A stretch of DNA of 22,475 nucleotides from Halieaceae bacterium (GTDB lineage: Bacteria; Pseudomonadota; Gammaproteobacteria; Pseudomonadales; Halieaceae): assembly GCA_018666295.1 (NCBI GenBank), contig JABIZW010000114.1:1-22475 (forward strand), read 5' to 3'. The number at the start of each line of letters is the position of its first letter. Positions within the stretch are counted from its first letter, which is position 1. Positions 13,520-21,722 of this stretch are shown here, piece after piece. Under the pieces are notes generated by a model that was not told the origin of the DNA, searched no databases, and saw nothing but the letters and a program-made list of their open reading frames with translations. The translations under genes and the position numbers were made by a program.

Positions 13520-16180
13520 TTATCGTTTAATCGGACGGCCCGCACGAGCGGCAGTCAGCGTGCCTTGCTGGATCGCAAACTCCCCGTTAACCAATAAAAA
13601 CTCAACCCCAACCGAAAGCCGATTCCAGTCGGAGAAGGTGGCCTTTGCGGCATACACCTTTGGATCGAATACAACAATATCGGCAACCTGACCGGTTACG
13701 AGTTCGCCTCGATCACTCAGTCCCAATATCTTGGCAGGTAACCCACTGCTCGAACGCACAAACTCCGCCAGAGATAAGACATTTCGATCTTTTACGAAAG
13801 TGCCGTACTTCTCGGGGAAGCTTCCAAATTTTCGAGGATGCCCTTCAGTACCGTCGCTTGAAGTAGCCACCCAAGACTCCTCCATAAACGTCGCAATATC
13901 AGACTGGGTCATATTAAACGACACTACACGCGCCAGCCCTTGAGTAATCAGCTGGGCTGCCGCGGTTTCAGGCGTGAGACCCAGCTCATCAGCGATCTCA
14001 TCCAGACGACGGCCGCTCCATCGCGAATCTTCTGTCTCTACCAGGAGCAAGCTGCTCGGCCCACCCCGTCGCTCGATATTGACTGCGATGTCGGCGAGTA
14101 TCTGCGTTCGTAGAGCCGGCTCAGTAAGACGTTCTCGAATTGCACCGATACCACCCACCTGAAATTGTTGACTCACAACCGCGCTCTTCAACTGCGTTGA
14201 AGAGGCCACCCACGGATACTGATCGGCTGTAATCTCAAGGCCCTCCGCTCGAGCCTCGCGCACTTTTTCAACGATCTCCCCCGCTTGACCCCAGACACCT
14301 TTCCCCAACACTTTAATATGCGCAATATGCGCTGGAATATCTGCGTCACGAGCAATTTGTATAACCTCATCGACTGCCGCATGAACGCCAACGCCTCGAG
14401 AGCTCTCGGCCCGAATGTGCGACTCGTAAATCGCACCTTCCGCTGCGGCCACTTTGGCCAATTCAATGACCTCCTCGGTTGCAGCGTAAGAACCGTCCGC
14501 GTAAAAAAGCCCCGTGGAAAGTCCCATGGCTCCCTCGTCGAGTGCTTCAGCGAGTATGGCCTTCATTTCACCGATTTCGGCCTGCGTTGCAGGCCGACCC
14601 GTATCGTCCATCACTCGGCGTCGGAGCGTACTGTGACCTACAAGTTGAGCCACATTTGTGCCTGCGCCGTGCTTGAAGATCTTGTCAAAACGACTCTGAA
14701 TACGCGTGGCTCCGTCGCCATCATTACCAATGACAACTGTTGTTACTCCCTGGGTTAAATAGTTGTTCATCAGTGCGCGTTCCGGTGACACAAGATCGAC
14801 TCTGGCATGCGTGTGTATGTCAATAAAACCGGGGGCAATGACTTTTCCAGTAATGTCTATTTCCTTACTGGCAGCAACTTCAGTATCGCGGGGTAACATC
14901 GTGATGTGTCCGTCGGTCACCGCCACATCGCCTAAAAAAGGCGCAGTACCCGTGCCGTCAACAACCAATCCACCTCGAAATACAATATCGGCGTTGATAA
15001 CCGCTGACTGCTGGTCAAAGTAGGCCGACATAAACGCCTCGGCCGCCACACGGCCATAGGCTTTTACAAACGCCAAATCAGTGTCGTCACCAATTTCCAA
15101 GGTAGTAGAGGACACACCAAACTGAGTAAAAAAGTAGTGTTTCGCCGCATTCACTTGGGGGTTCTTGGACGTCTGACGGCGAATCTCAAAGTCACTAAAT
15201 TGCGACTTCATTGCACCGTCAAAAGTCGACAGCCAGTCGCCAAGCAGATTAGGTAAGATCAACGCAGACCGGTCTGGCTGCGTGTAGAACACCTCGTAAT
15301 AGGTACTGTGAAAGTCAATGACCTTCACCAGCTGACTGTCATGTTTGCCTAGCCAATTAGCAACATCAGAATTGATGGCGCGGCTCTCGGGCTGAGTGAA
15401 AGGCCCCCAATCTCGGTTGAGGTCTTTACCCTGAAAATTGTGGCGCCAATAGCCTCGGTCCGTGCCGTCCGGATTGATCACGGGGTACAACAAAATACCG
15501 ACCTTGTCGCGAAAACGTCTGGCCAGCACATCGTCTTCAAACAAACGCTCAACAAAGCTCATAAGCGCGATAGCGCCGGTCGTCTCGGGTGGGTGCTGAC
15601 GCCCAAGCAATAACAGCGTATGTTTCTTAGGCGGCGTTGTTAGCCGCCACAACCTTCGGCCCTCGATAGACTGTCCTGCAGAGCCAATCGAAACAGCTTG
15701 CTCCTCACTTAACCCCTGCAGCCAAGTGGCATAATGTGACGAGGTCAGCAATGGCTGAGCCGCGATCACTAAGGAGCGGTGGGCCGGAACAGTCACACTA
15801 AACCCGGCTTGTGTTTTGTTCTTATTGAGCGAGACTTTTGCCTGGGGGTAGGTCTGCCACTTTATGCCGTCGATGCTAAGGTCTGGCGTATAGCGGTGCT
15901 TATACGAGCCATAGTCCAAGACAATGGGAACCTGCGTCTGAACCTCGGCTTCTAAGCGAAACGCATACCAGGGACTCGTATTGATTGGCTCGTCTTCGGG
16001 AGCGATTTCGATCGATAGTTTGCCCGCGCGAGAAAATTCACACCCAGTGACATTTCCGCCCTGAAAGTCAGTGAAGACCTGAACGCCCTCGTGCTCGCAA
16101 ACAGGGGCAGAGGCATCAGCAAAGACGCTGCATGAAAAAGAAAATAGGCCGATGCCTAGGGACATTAAGACAAGACGCAT
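13520..16180 (-). CDS. Two-domain fusion: M14 zinc carboxypeptidase + D-aminoacylase-type amidohydrolase
   Basis: An 886-aa secreted protein. A signal peptide (1-21) precedes a beta-rich N-domain (about 26-145). An M14 peptidase domain (about 150-390) has zinc ligands H196 and E199 (RQHPPET), H291 (DFHST) and catalytic E362 (TLEIGDD), plus NPDG (236-239) and DLNRDW (253-258). An amidohydrolase domain (about 395-886) resembles N-acyl-D-amino-acid deacylase: HTH (H456, H458), GHSTLR, GLSTGLFY, ESHIR (H588), AHIKVLG (H621) and SSDGTEGHPRKFG (D776). The metal-ligand Cys of the Alcaligenes enzyme (GNCG) is Asp487 here (GNDG). The two activities could act in sequence, trimming the C-terminus of a peptide and then freeing an N-acylated amino acid. 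It lies between the beta-propeller lipoprotein and the TonB-dependent receptor. The ATG has GAGGG seven bases upstream. Confidence 0.9.
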   Translation of the reverse strand: MRLVLMSLGIGLFSFSCSVFADASAPVCEHEGVQVFTDFQGGNVTGCEFSRAGKLSIEIAPEDEPINTSPWYAFRLEAEVQTQVPIVLDYGSYKHRYTPDLSIDGIKWQTYPQAKVSLNKNKTQAGFSVTVPAHRSLVIAAQPLLTSSHYATWLQGLSEEQAVSIGSAGQSIEGRRLWRLTTPPKKHTLLLLGRQHPPETTGAIALMSFVERLFEDDVLARRFRDKVGILLYPVINPDGTDRGYWRHNFQGKDLNRDWGPFTQPESRAINSDVANWLGKHDSQLVKVIDFHSTYYEVFYTQPDRSALILPNLLGDWLSTFDGAMKSQFSDFEIRRQTSKNPQVNAAKHYFFTQFGVSSTTLEIGDDTDLAFVKAYGRVAAEAFMSAYFDQQSAVINADIVFRGGLVVDGTGTAPFLGDVAVTDGHITMLPRDTEVAASKEIDITGKVIAPGFIDIHTHARVDLVSPERALMNNYLTQGVTTVVIGNDGDGATRIQSRFDKIFKHGAGTNVAQLVGHSTLRRRVMDDTGRPATQAEIGEMKAILAEALDEGAMGLSTGLFYADGSYAATEEVIELAKVAAAEGAIYESHIRAESSRGVGVHAAVDEVIQIARDADIPAHIAHIKVLGKGVWGQAGEIVEKVREARAEGLEITADQYPWVASSTQLKSAVVSQQFQVGGIGAIRERLTEPALRTQILADIAVNIERRGGPSSLLLVETEDSRWSGRRLDEIADELGLTPETAAAQLITQGLARVVSFNMTQSDIATFMEESWVATSSDGTEGHPRKFGSFPEKYGTFVKDRNVLSLAEFVRSSSGLPAKILGLSDRGELVTGQVADIVVFDPKVYAAKATFSDWNRLSVGVEFLLVNGEFAIQQGTLTAARAGRPIKR

Positions 16181-16225
16181 AAAAGCCCTCTGTGATTATT
16201 CCATCAACCCACCAGACCACCCTGG

Positions 16226-18229
16226 CTAATCGGGCGTGACTGACACTGCAGCTTCTGGGTTTGACCAAAAACCACTCAAAAAATCGACTCGCGAAATAAC
16301 ATATAAGGCATCGCTGTCCAGCACAACTCGTGTGTCGCCATCTACCGACCCTGGTGTCAGTGACACTTCACCCACAGGAACAATCTGAGCCTCCGCGGGC
16401 GTGCGCTTGCCGGTAATTTCGAACAGCGCAATGCGATCAAACGATGGGCAGCAAATGCCATCCACTACGCCCCCAGTGGCATAAGGGACCGTCAGTCGAT
16501 CGGTGTCATCGCCAGACAAATAGGTCAGGGCGTAGCGGTTGTATTGCGCTGGACTGTAGGCCCAGTCCAACTCACTGCCGAGTTCGACAAGGCTTTGGGA
16601 TATGGGACTCGCCACATCGCTGATATTGTAAAGCTCAAGCTTTGGGTGGCGTCGCTCGCTTGAACCCAGGCCGAGAAGCAACGCATCGGACACTTCATGA
16701 AGCAGGTCTGAAAAACCCGGAACCTCGAGCTCACCTAAAATTTCAGGACGGCTCGGTGTTGAGAGATCGATGACATACAGTGGGTCAGTGCGCTCAAACG
16801 TCACCATGTAAGCCCGGTCCGCCATAAAACGTACGCCATAAAGGTCTTCGTTGGGCTTGCCAATGCGACTGTCCTCTGCGTCGCCTAAAACACCCAATAC
16901 CTCAAGCTCGGGGGCGTCACTCTGTGGCGATAAGGTGAACAAGCGATGCTTAAGCGCATCGTCAGGATTGTCAGTCCACTCGGTGGTCACCAAACGCAAA
17001 ACGCCACTCGACTCGCTAATGCGAAAGTCAGCATTCCCGCCGCTGTATAATGCGCCGTCAACGCGCTCAGAGCCCAGATACTCAAAAGAATCGCGCTCGA
17101 GAACATGGATCATGGTGCCGCCTGTCTCGAGATCCCAGCGAACGTGTGTGAGCGCCATAAAGCGCTCGCCCATATACACCCCAGAGACGGGCTCTGAAAT
17201 GCAGGCCGAGCGAAGAATCTCACCCGTTTCAGCGGAGACTGTGAGCAATGTTGTCAGCGTCGAGTCTCCCGAAGACGGCAGTGCTAAGGGGTGCTCAGGA
17301 TCGACGCGATAGCACTGGTCAAGGGTTAGAGGTGATGTCGGCTCACCGTTAAGAAGAATCTCAGGGAGAACATCTTCCGCCGTCACCTCTGCGAGCACAG
17401 CCTCATTATTAGCAACCTCCTCCTCGGTTTGTGGGGAAGGGATCAAGCCTTCAATAATGGGCGCGTGCCGCGACACAATATGAATCTCGTTGCCTGTGCG
17501 CCGCGAGGTCACGAGTGCGCCCTCAATAGTGAGCTCGCTCACGGGCGCGGGACTCTGTGGGTCAGACACGTCAAAGCTGAGCAGCGAAACGCGCTGATCC
17601 ATCCAGCCATCCGAAGTCGTCAGTCGGTCGCCAAACGTCCCCCACCAGGCGGTGGATGTCAGCGCTTGTAAGCGATTTTCAGACAGATACATTCCTTCGG
17701 CACTTTCGTCGCCTTCAAGCTCGATAATGCCCGCGAGTGAGGCTGTGCCAGACTGAGGATCAGTCACGAAAAGCTCAATATTGTGCGCCGAGGGATCTTC
17801 ATTGGGCGCAGGTAACACACTGGAAGCCGCAAGCGGCTCAATGACGTAGCAGCACCCACTGCGACTTGGCGCTAGCGCAAGTATCGAACCGTTATACTTC
17901 ACAATATCGTATTCATCGACGCTGGACTCCAACGTATACGTCGTGGAAAACCCACTGTTAGAGCCACCATCAGCCGTGGGAGCAGCCTCAAGAGCAACAT
18001 CGCCCATTGCGGCACGTGTCACAGCAATTTCGGTGAGCGTCAGTGCGTAACTTGAAAGCCCCGCACCGTCATCCTCGCTCTGCACCCAAAGTCCTGTTGG
18101 ATCGGGGAGAGGCGGTGTCACAACCGCAGGGGGCAGCAAATTGTCGCCACCGCCGCTCCCACCGCCACAAGCGGAGAGGAAGGCGAGGCAGAACGTACTA
18201 ATAAGGTAGTGCGAGATAGGGCCTTTCAT
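16226..18229 (-). CDS. Beta-propeller lipoprotein (COG4880-like)
   Basis: A 667-aa protein with a lipoprotein signal peptide ending in the lipobox LSAC (Cys21), a Gly-rich linker, then repeating blade-like segments (SSVDEYDIVKYNGSIL, FVTDPQSGTASLAGI, MYLSENRLQAL, YVIDLSTPSRPEILG, LYNISDVASPISQS). It resembles the secreted C-terminal beta-propeller family, for which no enzymatic function is established. Two vicinal Cys pairs (SGCCYV, GICCPS) stand at opposite ends of the propeller and could close the ring or form vicinal disulfides. It lies 45 bp ahead of the peptidase/deacylase gene on the same strand, probably co-transcribed, so it may dock or present substrate for the neighbouring envelope proteins. 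ATG at 18229 has GGAG eight bases upstream. Confidence 0.8.
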   Translation of the reverse strand: MKGPISHYLISTFCLAFLSACGGGSGGGDNLLPPAVVTPPLPDPTGLWVQSEDDGAGLSSYALTLTEIAVTRAAMGDVALEAAPTADGGSNSGFSTTYTLESSVDEYDIVKYNGSILALAPSRSGCCYVIEPLAASSVLPAPNEDPSAHNIELFVTDPQSGTASLAGIIELEGDESAEGMYLSENRLQALTSTAWWGTFGDRLTTSDGWMDQRVSLLSFDVSDPQSPAPVSELTIEGALVTSRRTGNEIHIVSRHAPIIEGLIPSPQTEEEVANNEAVLAEVTAEDVLPEILLNGEPTSPLTLDQCYRVDPEHPLALPSSGDSTLTTLLTVSAETGEILRSACISEPVSGVYMGERFMALTHVRWDLETGGTMIHVLERDSFEYLGSERVDGALYSGGNADFRISESSGVLRLVTTEWTDNPDDALKHRLFTLSPQSDAPELEVLGVLGDAEDSRIGKPNEDLYGVRFMADRAYMVTFERTDPLYVIDLSTPSRPEILGELEVPGFSDLLHEVSDALLLGLGSSERRHPKLELYNISDVASPISQSLVELGSELDWAYSPAQYNRYALTYLSGDDTDRLTVPYATGGVVDGICCPSFDRIALFEITGKRTPAEAQIVPVGEVSLTPGSVDGDTRVVLDSDALYVISRVDFLSGFWSNPEAAVSVTPD

Positions 18230-18348
18230 GCATGTACTCCACTTAACCCTTTGAGGTCCTCTACGAATTCAGCCATCAATCCCGTTCCTGGGCAGAGCAA
18301 TGAAACGTGCTAACAAGGATACGTGGTGCCCATCCCCCACGCTAGACG

Positions 18349-19689
18349 TCAGACGACCATGGCCGCAATAAGGAAAAAGAGCGCCGCAATTGTGGCCGCC
18401 AAGATCGCATAGGGAATCTGTGTCACAGCGTGCTGGTAAGTGTCACACCCAGCACCCTGCGCTGAGAGCACCGTCGAGTCCGAGTAAAAGCACGCGTGAC
18501 TGCCAAAGCCACTCGCCGACAACAGTGCCCCAATCACAAGGGGAATACTGACATCGTAAGCCTGTGCCAGTGGGAAGGCGACGGGCATGGCAATGGCGAT
18601 GACGCCCCAGTTTGACCCCGTTGCGAAGGAAACCGCAGACATGGTGACGAAAATAATGAACGGAAGCCACATCGCGGTCATGTAGGGTTGTACTGCTTGA
18701 ATGACGTACTCGGTCAGCCCTATTCGGTCATTGGCCTCGACAAAAATAAACAGCGCCAGCAGCATCGCCAAGACGGGCACCATAATTTTGAGTCCGTTGG
18801 TACAGGTGTCAAACAGCTCTGAAAGAGGCATGAGTCGGAGTGAGGCAAAGTAAATCAGCGTGACTAAAATTCCAGCGATGACACCGCGGAGTAAATCAAC
18901 ATTAGGAACAACGGTAAAAAACAGTAGCGCCACGATAGGCAAGAAGAATGTGCTGGGACCGCCGTTCCCCACCGGACTCTCACCCTCAGAATCGCTGATA
19001 GCACCTAAATCACCCGTTGACTCGGCGCGATATTCGGCCTGCTTCATGGCACCAAGACGGGGAATCACACCCATGATTACGAGCGGCACTATTAACAGCG
19101 CAATAATGGGGTAAAACATGTACGGGATAGATTCAACGAAAAGCCCCAAACCCTGACCGTCGGCGGCTATTTCATTCTTCTCCAGCAAGCCCGCAAAATA
19201 CGCTCCCCAGCTTGAAATGGGTATCAGTAAGCACATTGGCGCGGCCGTTGAGTCAACCACATAGGCCAGCATCGCCCGCGACGTTTTGAATTTATCGGTA
19301 ACCGCCCTCATCGTGGCGCCCACCGTCAGCGAGTTTAGGTAGTCGTCCAAGAAGATCATCAGTCCGACGGCCCAGGTGGCTAACAGGCTTTGGCGCTTTG
19401 AGGTGAGGCGTGCGAGCAACAAATGACCAAACGCGGTAGAGCCGCCGCTGCGAACCAGCAGGGCAATAAAAGTCCCATAAAGCGCGCACACCAGAATAAT
19501 CCAAGCGACGTCTTCGTCACGCAACACATCCAACGACACAACCGCCATTGTGGCAATGAAGCCTGTGCCGTCCATTAATAAAAACGCAAACAATGCGCCT
19601 ACGACCACCGACTCTAGGGTGCGTCGCGTGATAATAGCGAGGACCAACACCAAGGCTGTCGGTAACAAACTGACAATTCCGTACTCCAC
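18349..19689 (-). CDS. NhaC-type Na+/H+ antiporter family protein
   Basis: A polytopic inner-membrane protein of 446 aa from GTG at 19689, or 454 aa from ATG at 19713. The signature IFLDDYLNSLTVGATMR and a later SFATGSNWGVIAIAMP segment identify the NhaC-like branch of the ion transporter superfamily, which usually exchanges Na+ for H+ or, in NhaC/MleN relatives, organic anions. I prefer the GTG start because GGAG (plus-strand 19695-19698) lies five bases ahead and homologues typically begin with the EYGIVSLLP segment. The upstream ATG has no ribosome-binding site. It is divergent from gpsA and separated by 119 bp from the beta-propeller gene. If it exports Na+ it would help sustain the gradient used by the Na+-coupled DASS and BCCT transporters here. 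Confidence 0.85.
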   Translation of the reverse strand: MEYGIVSLLPTALVLVLAIITRRTLESVVVGALFAFLLMDGTGFIATMAVVSLDVLRDEDVAWIILVCALYGTFIALLVRSGGSTAFGHLLLARLTSKRQSLLATWAVGLMIFLDDYLNSLTVGATMRAVTDKFKTSRAMLAYVVDSTAAPMCLLIPISSWGAYFAGLLEKNEIAADGQGLGLFVESIPYMFYPIIALLIVPLVIMGVIPRLGAMKQAEYRAESTGDLGAISDSEGESPVGNGGPSTFFLPIVALLFFTVVPNVDLLRGVIAGILVTLIYFASLRLMPLSELFDTCTNGLKIMVPVLAMLLALFIFVEANDRIGLTEYVIQAVQPYMTAMWLPFIIFVTMSAVSFATGSNWGVIAIAMPVAFPLAQAYDVSIPLVIGALLSASGFGSHACFYSDSTVLSAQGAGCDTYQHAVTQIPYAILAATIAALFFLIAAMVV

Positions 19690-19830
19690 GGTCGCTCCAT
19701 TTCTTTTTGACATTGGCTCAGCAAACTCAGTCTACCCCCCAATCGGTCGCTAATTCACCTGAACTTGAAGTTTTCATTGCGACACGCCATTCTCGCGCGT
19801 CATGAACGAGCAATCGCATTGGAACCTCCT

Positions 19831-20847
19831 GTGAATAGTGCAAAAGATAGCAATACACGGCTCGCAGTGATTGGAGGCGGCTCATGGGGGACGACACTCG
19901 CCTCGCTCGTCAGTCGCAATGCTCAGGTGACACTGTGGGCTCGTGACGCTGGCGTCGTTCGCGAAATAAACGACACGCACACGCACGCGCGTTACCTAGA
20001 AGGGCTGTCTCTCAACCCCCTTTTACGTGCTACAACCGACCTTGAGACTGCGCTGAGCAATGCGCACGCCGTTTTTGTCGCCATTCCCTCACACATGTTC
20101 CGAAGCGTATTTGAACGCGTGGCACCGTCGGTCCCTGCTGGCGTGCCCATTATCAGCATGACGAAGGGACTCGAGGCGAGCACACAAAAGCGGATGACTG
20201 AAATCATCCGTGAGTTCTGTCCAGAGCATCCAATCGGTGTGCTGTCAGGCCCTAACTTGGCAAAAGAGATTCTGACCGGCAAAGCGGCAGCGAGCGTATT
20301 GGCGCTCGATGACCCTGCTGCTCAGTGGCTGCAACCCACACTTAATGTGGGCCTGTTTCGCGTCTATCACAATGATGACGTAACCGGCTGTGAGCTCGGT
20401 GGTGTCCTAAAAAATATTATCGCCCTGGCAGTCGGTCTCGGCGATGGCTTGGGCGCGGGCGACAATACGCGAGCGGCACTGATCACCCGAGGGCTTGCAG
20501 AGGCAACACGCTTGGGAACGGCGCTGGGTGGGAGGCAAGAGACCTTTGCAGGTCTTGCCGGAATGGGCGATATGATCGCGACATGCACCAGCGCTCAGAG
20601 TCGAAACCGTTATGTTGGTCTCGAGTTAGCCACCGGAAAAACTGTTGAAGAAATAACCAATGCCATGAACATGGTGGCAGAGGGCGTGAAAAGTGCCGCA
20701 ACGGTAGTTGCCCTTGCAAAACAACACGGTGTTAAAGTACCTATCTGCCAAGAGATGTATCGCATACTCGAAGGACAAGCCGATGCAACGCGCGTTTATC
20801 GAGGTCTTTTGCGCGTGGTTGCCGGTGCCGAATCGGAGCCAGGGTAG
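19831..20847 (+). CDS. gpsA: Glycerol-3-phosphate dehydrogenase [NAD(P)+]
   Basis: Reduces dihydroxyacetone phosphate to sn-glycerol-3-phosphate for phospholipid synthesis, in the cytoplasm. Dinucleotide-binding GGGSWGT is near residue 16. LSGPNLAKEI, the catalytic-lysine region GGVLKNIIALAVGLGDGLGAGDNTRAALITRGL and TFAGLAGMGDMIATC are all present. Length from GTG at 19831 is 338 aa, matching E. coli GpsA (339). The frame is open further left to a TTG at 19765, but those 22 residues are not like the family, whose proteins start about ten residues before the glycine motif. GGAA lies six bases ahead of the GTG. The M48 protease gene follows 56 bp downstream. Confidence 0.95.
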   Translation: MNSAKDSNTRLAVIGGGSWGTTLASLVSRNAQVTLWARDAGVVREINDTHTHARYLEGLSLNPLLRATTDLETALSNAHAVFVAIPSHMFRSVFERVAPSVPAGVPIISMTKGLEASTQKRMTEIIREFCPEHPIGVLSGPNLAKEILTGKAAASVLALDDPAAQWLQPTLNVGLFRVYHNDDVTGCELGGVLKNIIALAVGLGDGLGAGDNTRAALITRGLAEATRLGTALGGRQETFAGLAGMGDMIATCTSAQSRNRYVGLELATGKTVEEITNAMNMVAEGVKSAATVVALAKQHGVKVPICQEMYRILEGQADATRVYRGLLRVVAGAESEPG

Positions 20848-20903
20848 TGCCACAGTGCTCGCACCTGGTGTCAACGACTGCTGAAGGATTCAAGGCTTAA
20901 TCA

Positions 20904-21722
20904 ATGCCCAACCGCACACTGGTCACCGTATCACTCTTGCTTTTAGCGCTTTCAGCCTGCACCACGAGTCCGACAGGACGAAGTCAGTTTCTCATCGTGT
21001 CGCCTGCGTCTGCGATTCAGCAATCCAGAGGCGCCTATCAACAAGCCGTTGACTCATTTCGCGATGAACAAAAAATTGTTGACCAGCCGCAGGTTGATTC
21101 TCGCGTCCGGAGAGTGGCCGGCAGGGTCGTGACCGCCGCAACTCAGCAGTACCCGCAGTCCTCAAATTGGAACTGGAGTGTGGTGATTGTTGATGACGAC
21201 GAGGTCGTTAATGCCTGGTGTATGGCCGGCGGAAAAATGGCCGTCTACACAGGTCTCTTTGAACAACTCTCACTCACTGACGACGAGTTCGCACAAATCA
21301 TGGGCCATGAAATTTCACACGCGCTGGCGAACCACACCGCGGAGCGAATGTCTCGGGCCATGGCAATTCAGCTGGGCCTGGCGGCCGTCAGCGCAGCCAC
21401 CGACGGCAGCGGCAGTGCAGGACAAAGCGCCGAATTGCTCGCGCAAGTTGCCCTAGAGCTGCCCAATAGCCGAACCGCTGAGCGTGAGGCCGACCGGCTC
21501 GGAATGCGACTTGCAACGCTTGCAGGCTATGACCCGGAGGCCGCAGTCACACTTTGGCAAAAAATGTCCGCGCTGAACGACGACCGACCACCTGCCTTCT
21601 TAAGCACACACCCCGCCCCTAACGACAGACAAGCCAATCTCAACCGAATGATCCCAACAATGAGGGCACTAAACCCCTCGGGAAGTCGCCTTCCGGCAAC
21701 GCCCATTACGATCGTTGACTAG
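20904..21722 (+). CDS. M48-family zinc metalloprotease lipoprotein (LoiP/BepA-like)
   Basis: A 272-aa protein with a lipoprotein signal peptide (lipobox LSAC, Cys19). The zinc motif HEISH (H135, E136, H139) is followed by a third ligand, E193, in EREAD (E193 to D197), and the C-terminal STHP typical of M48 proteins. It is expected at the periplasmic face of a membrane, where relatives YggG/LoiP and BepA degrade or help assemble damaged outer-membrane proteins. It lacks the TPR domain of BepA, so it is closer to LoiP in size. ATG at 20904 has AAGG eight bases upstream. Its TAG stop lies in the palindrome CTAG (21719-21722), which is also the stop of the convergent BCCT gene. Confidence 0.92.
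   Translation: MPNRTLVTVSLLLLALSACTTSPTGRSQFLIVSPASAIQQSRGAYQQAVDSFRDEQKIVDQPQVDSRVRRVAGRVVTAATQQYPQSSNWNWSVVIVDDDEVVNAWCMAGGKMAVYTGLFEQLSLTDDEFAQIMGHEISHALANHTAERMSRAMAIQLGLAAVSAATDGSGSAGQSAELLAQVALELPNSRTAEREADRLGMRLATLAGYDPEAAVTLWQKMSALNDDRPPAFLSTHPAPNDRQANLNRMIPTMRALNPSGSRLPATPITIVD

Noticed and set aside
19707..19737. TTGACA as a promoter for gpsA
   Set aside because: At 16-18 bp spacing the downstream hexamers (such as GTCTAC) are poor -10 matches, so it was not annotated as a promoter.
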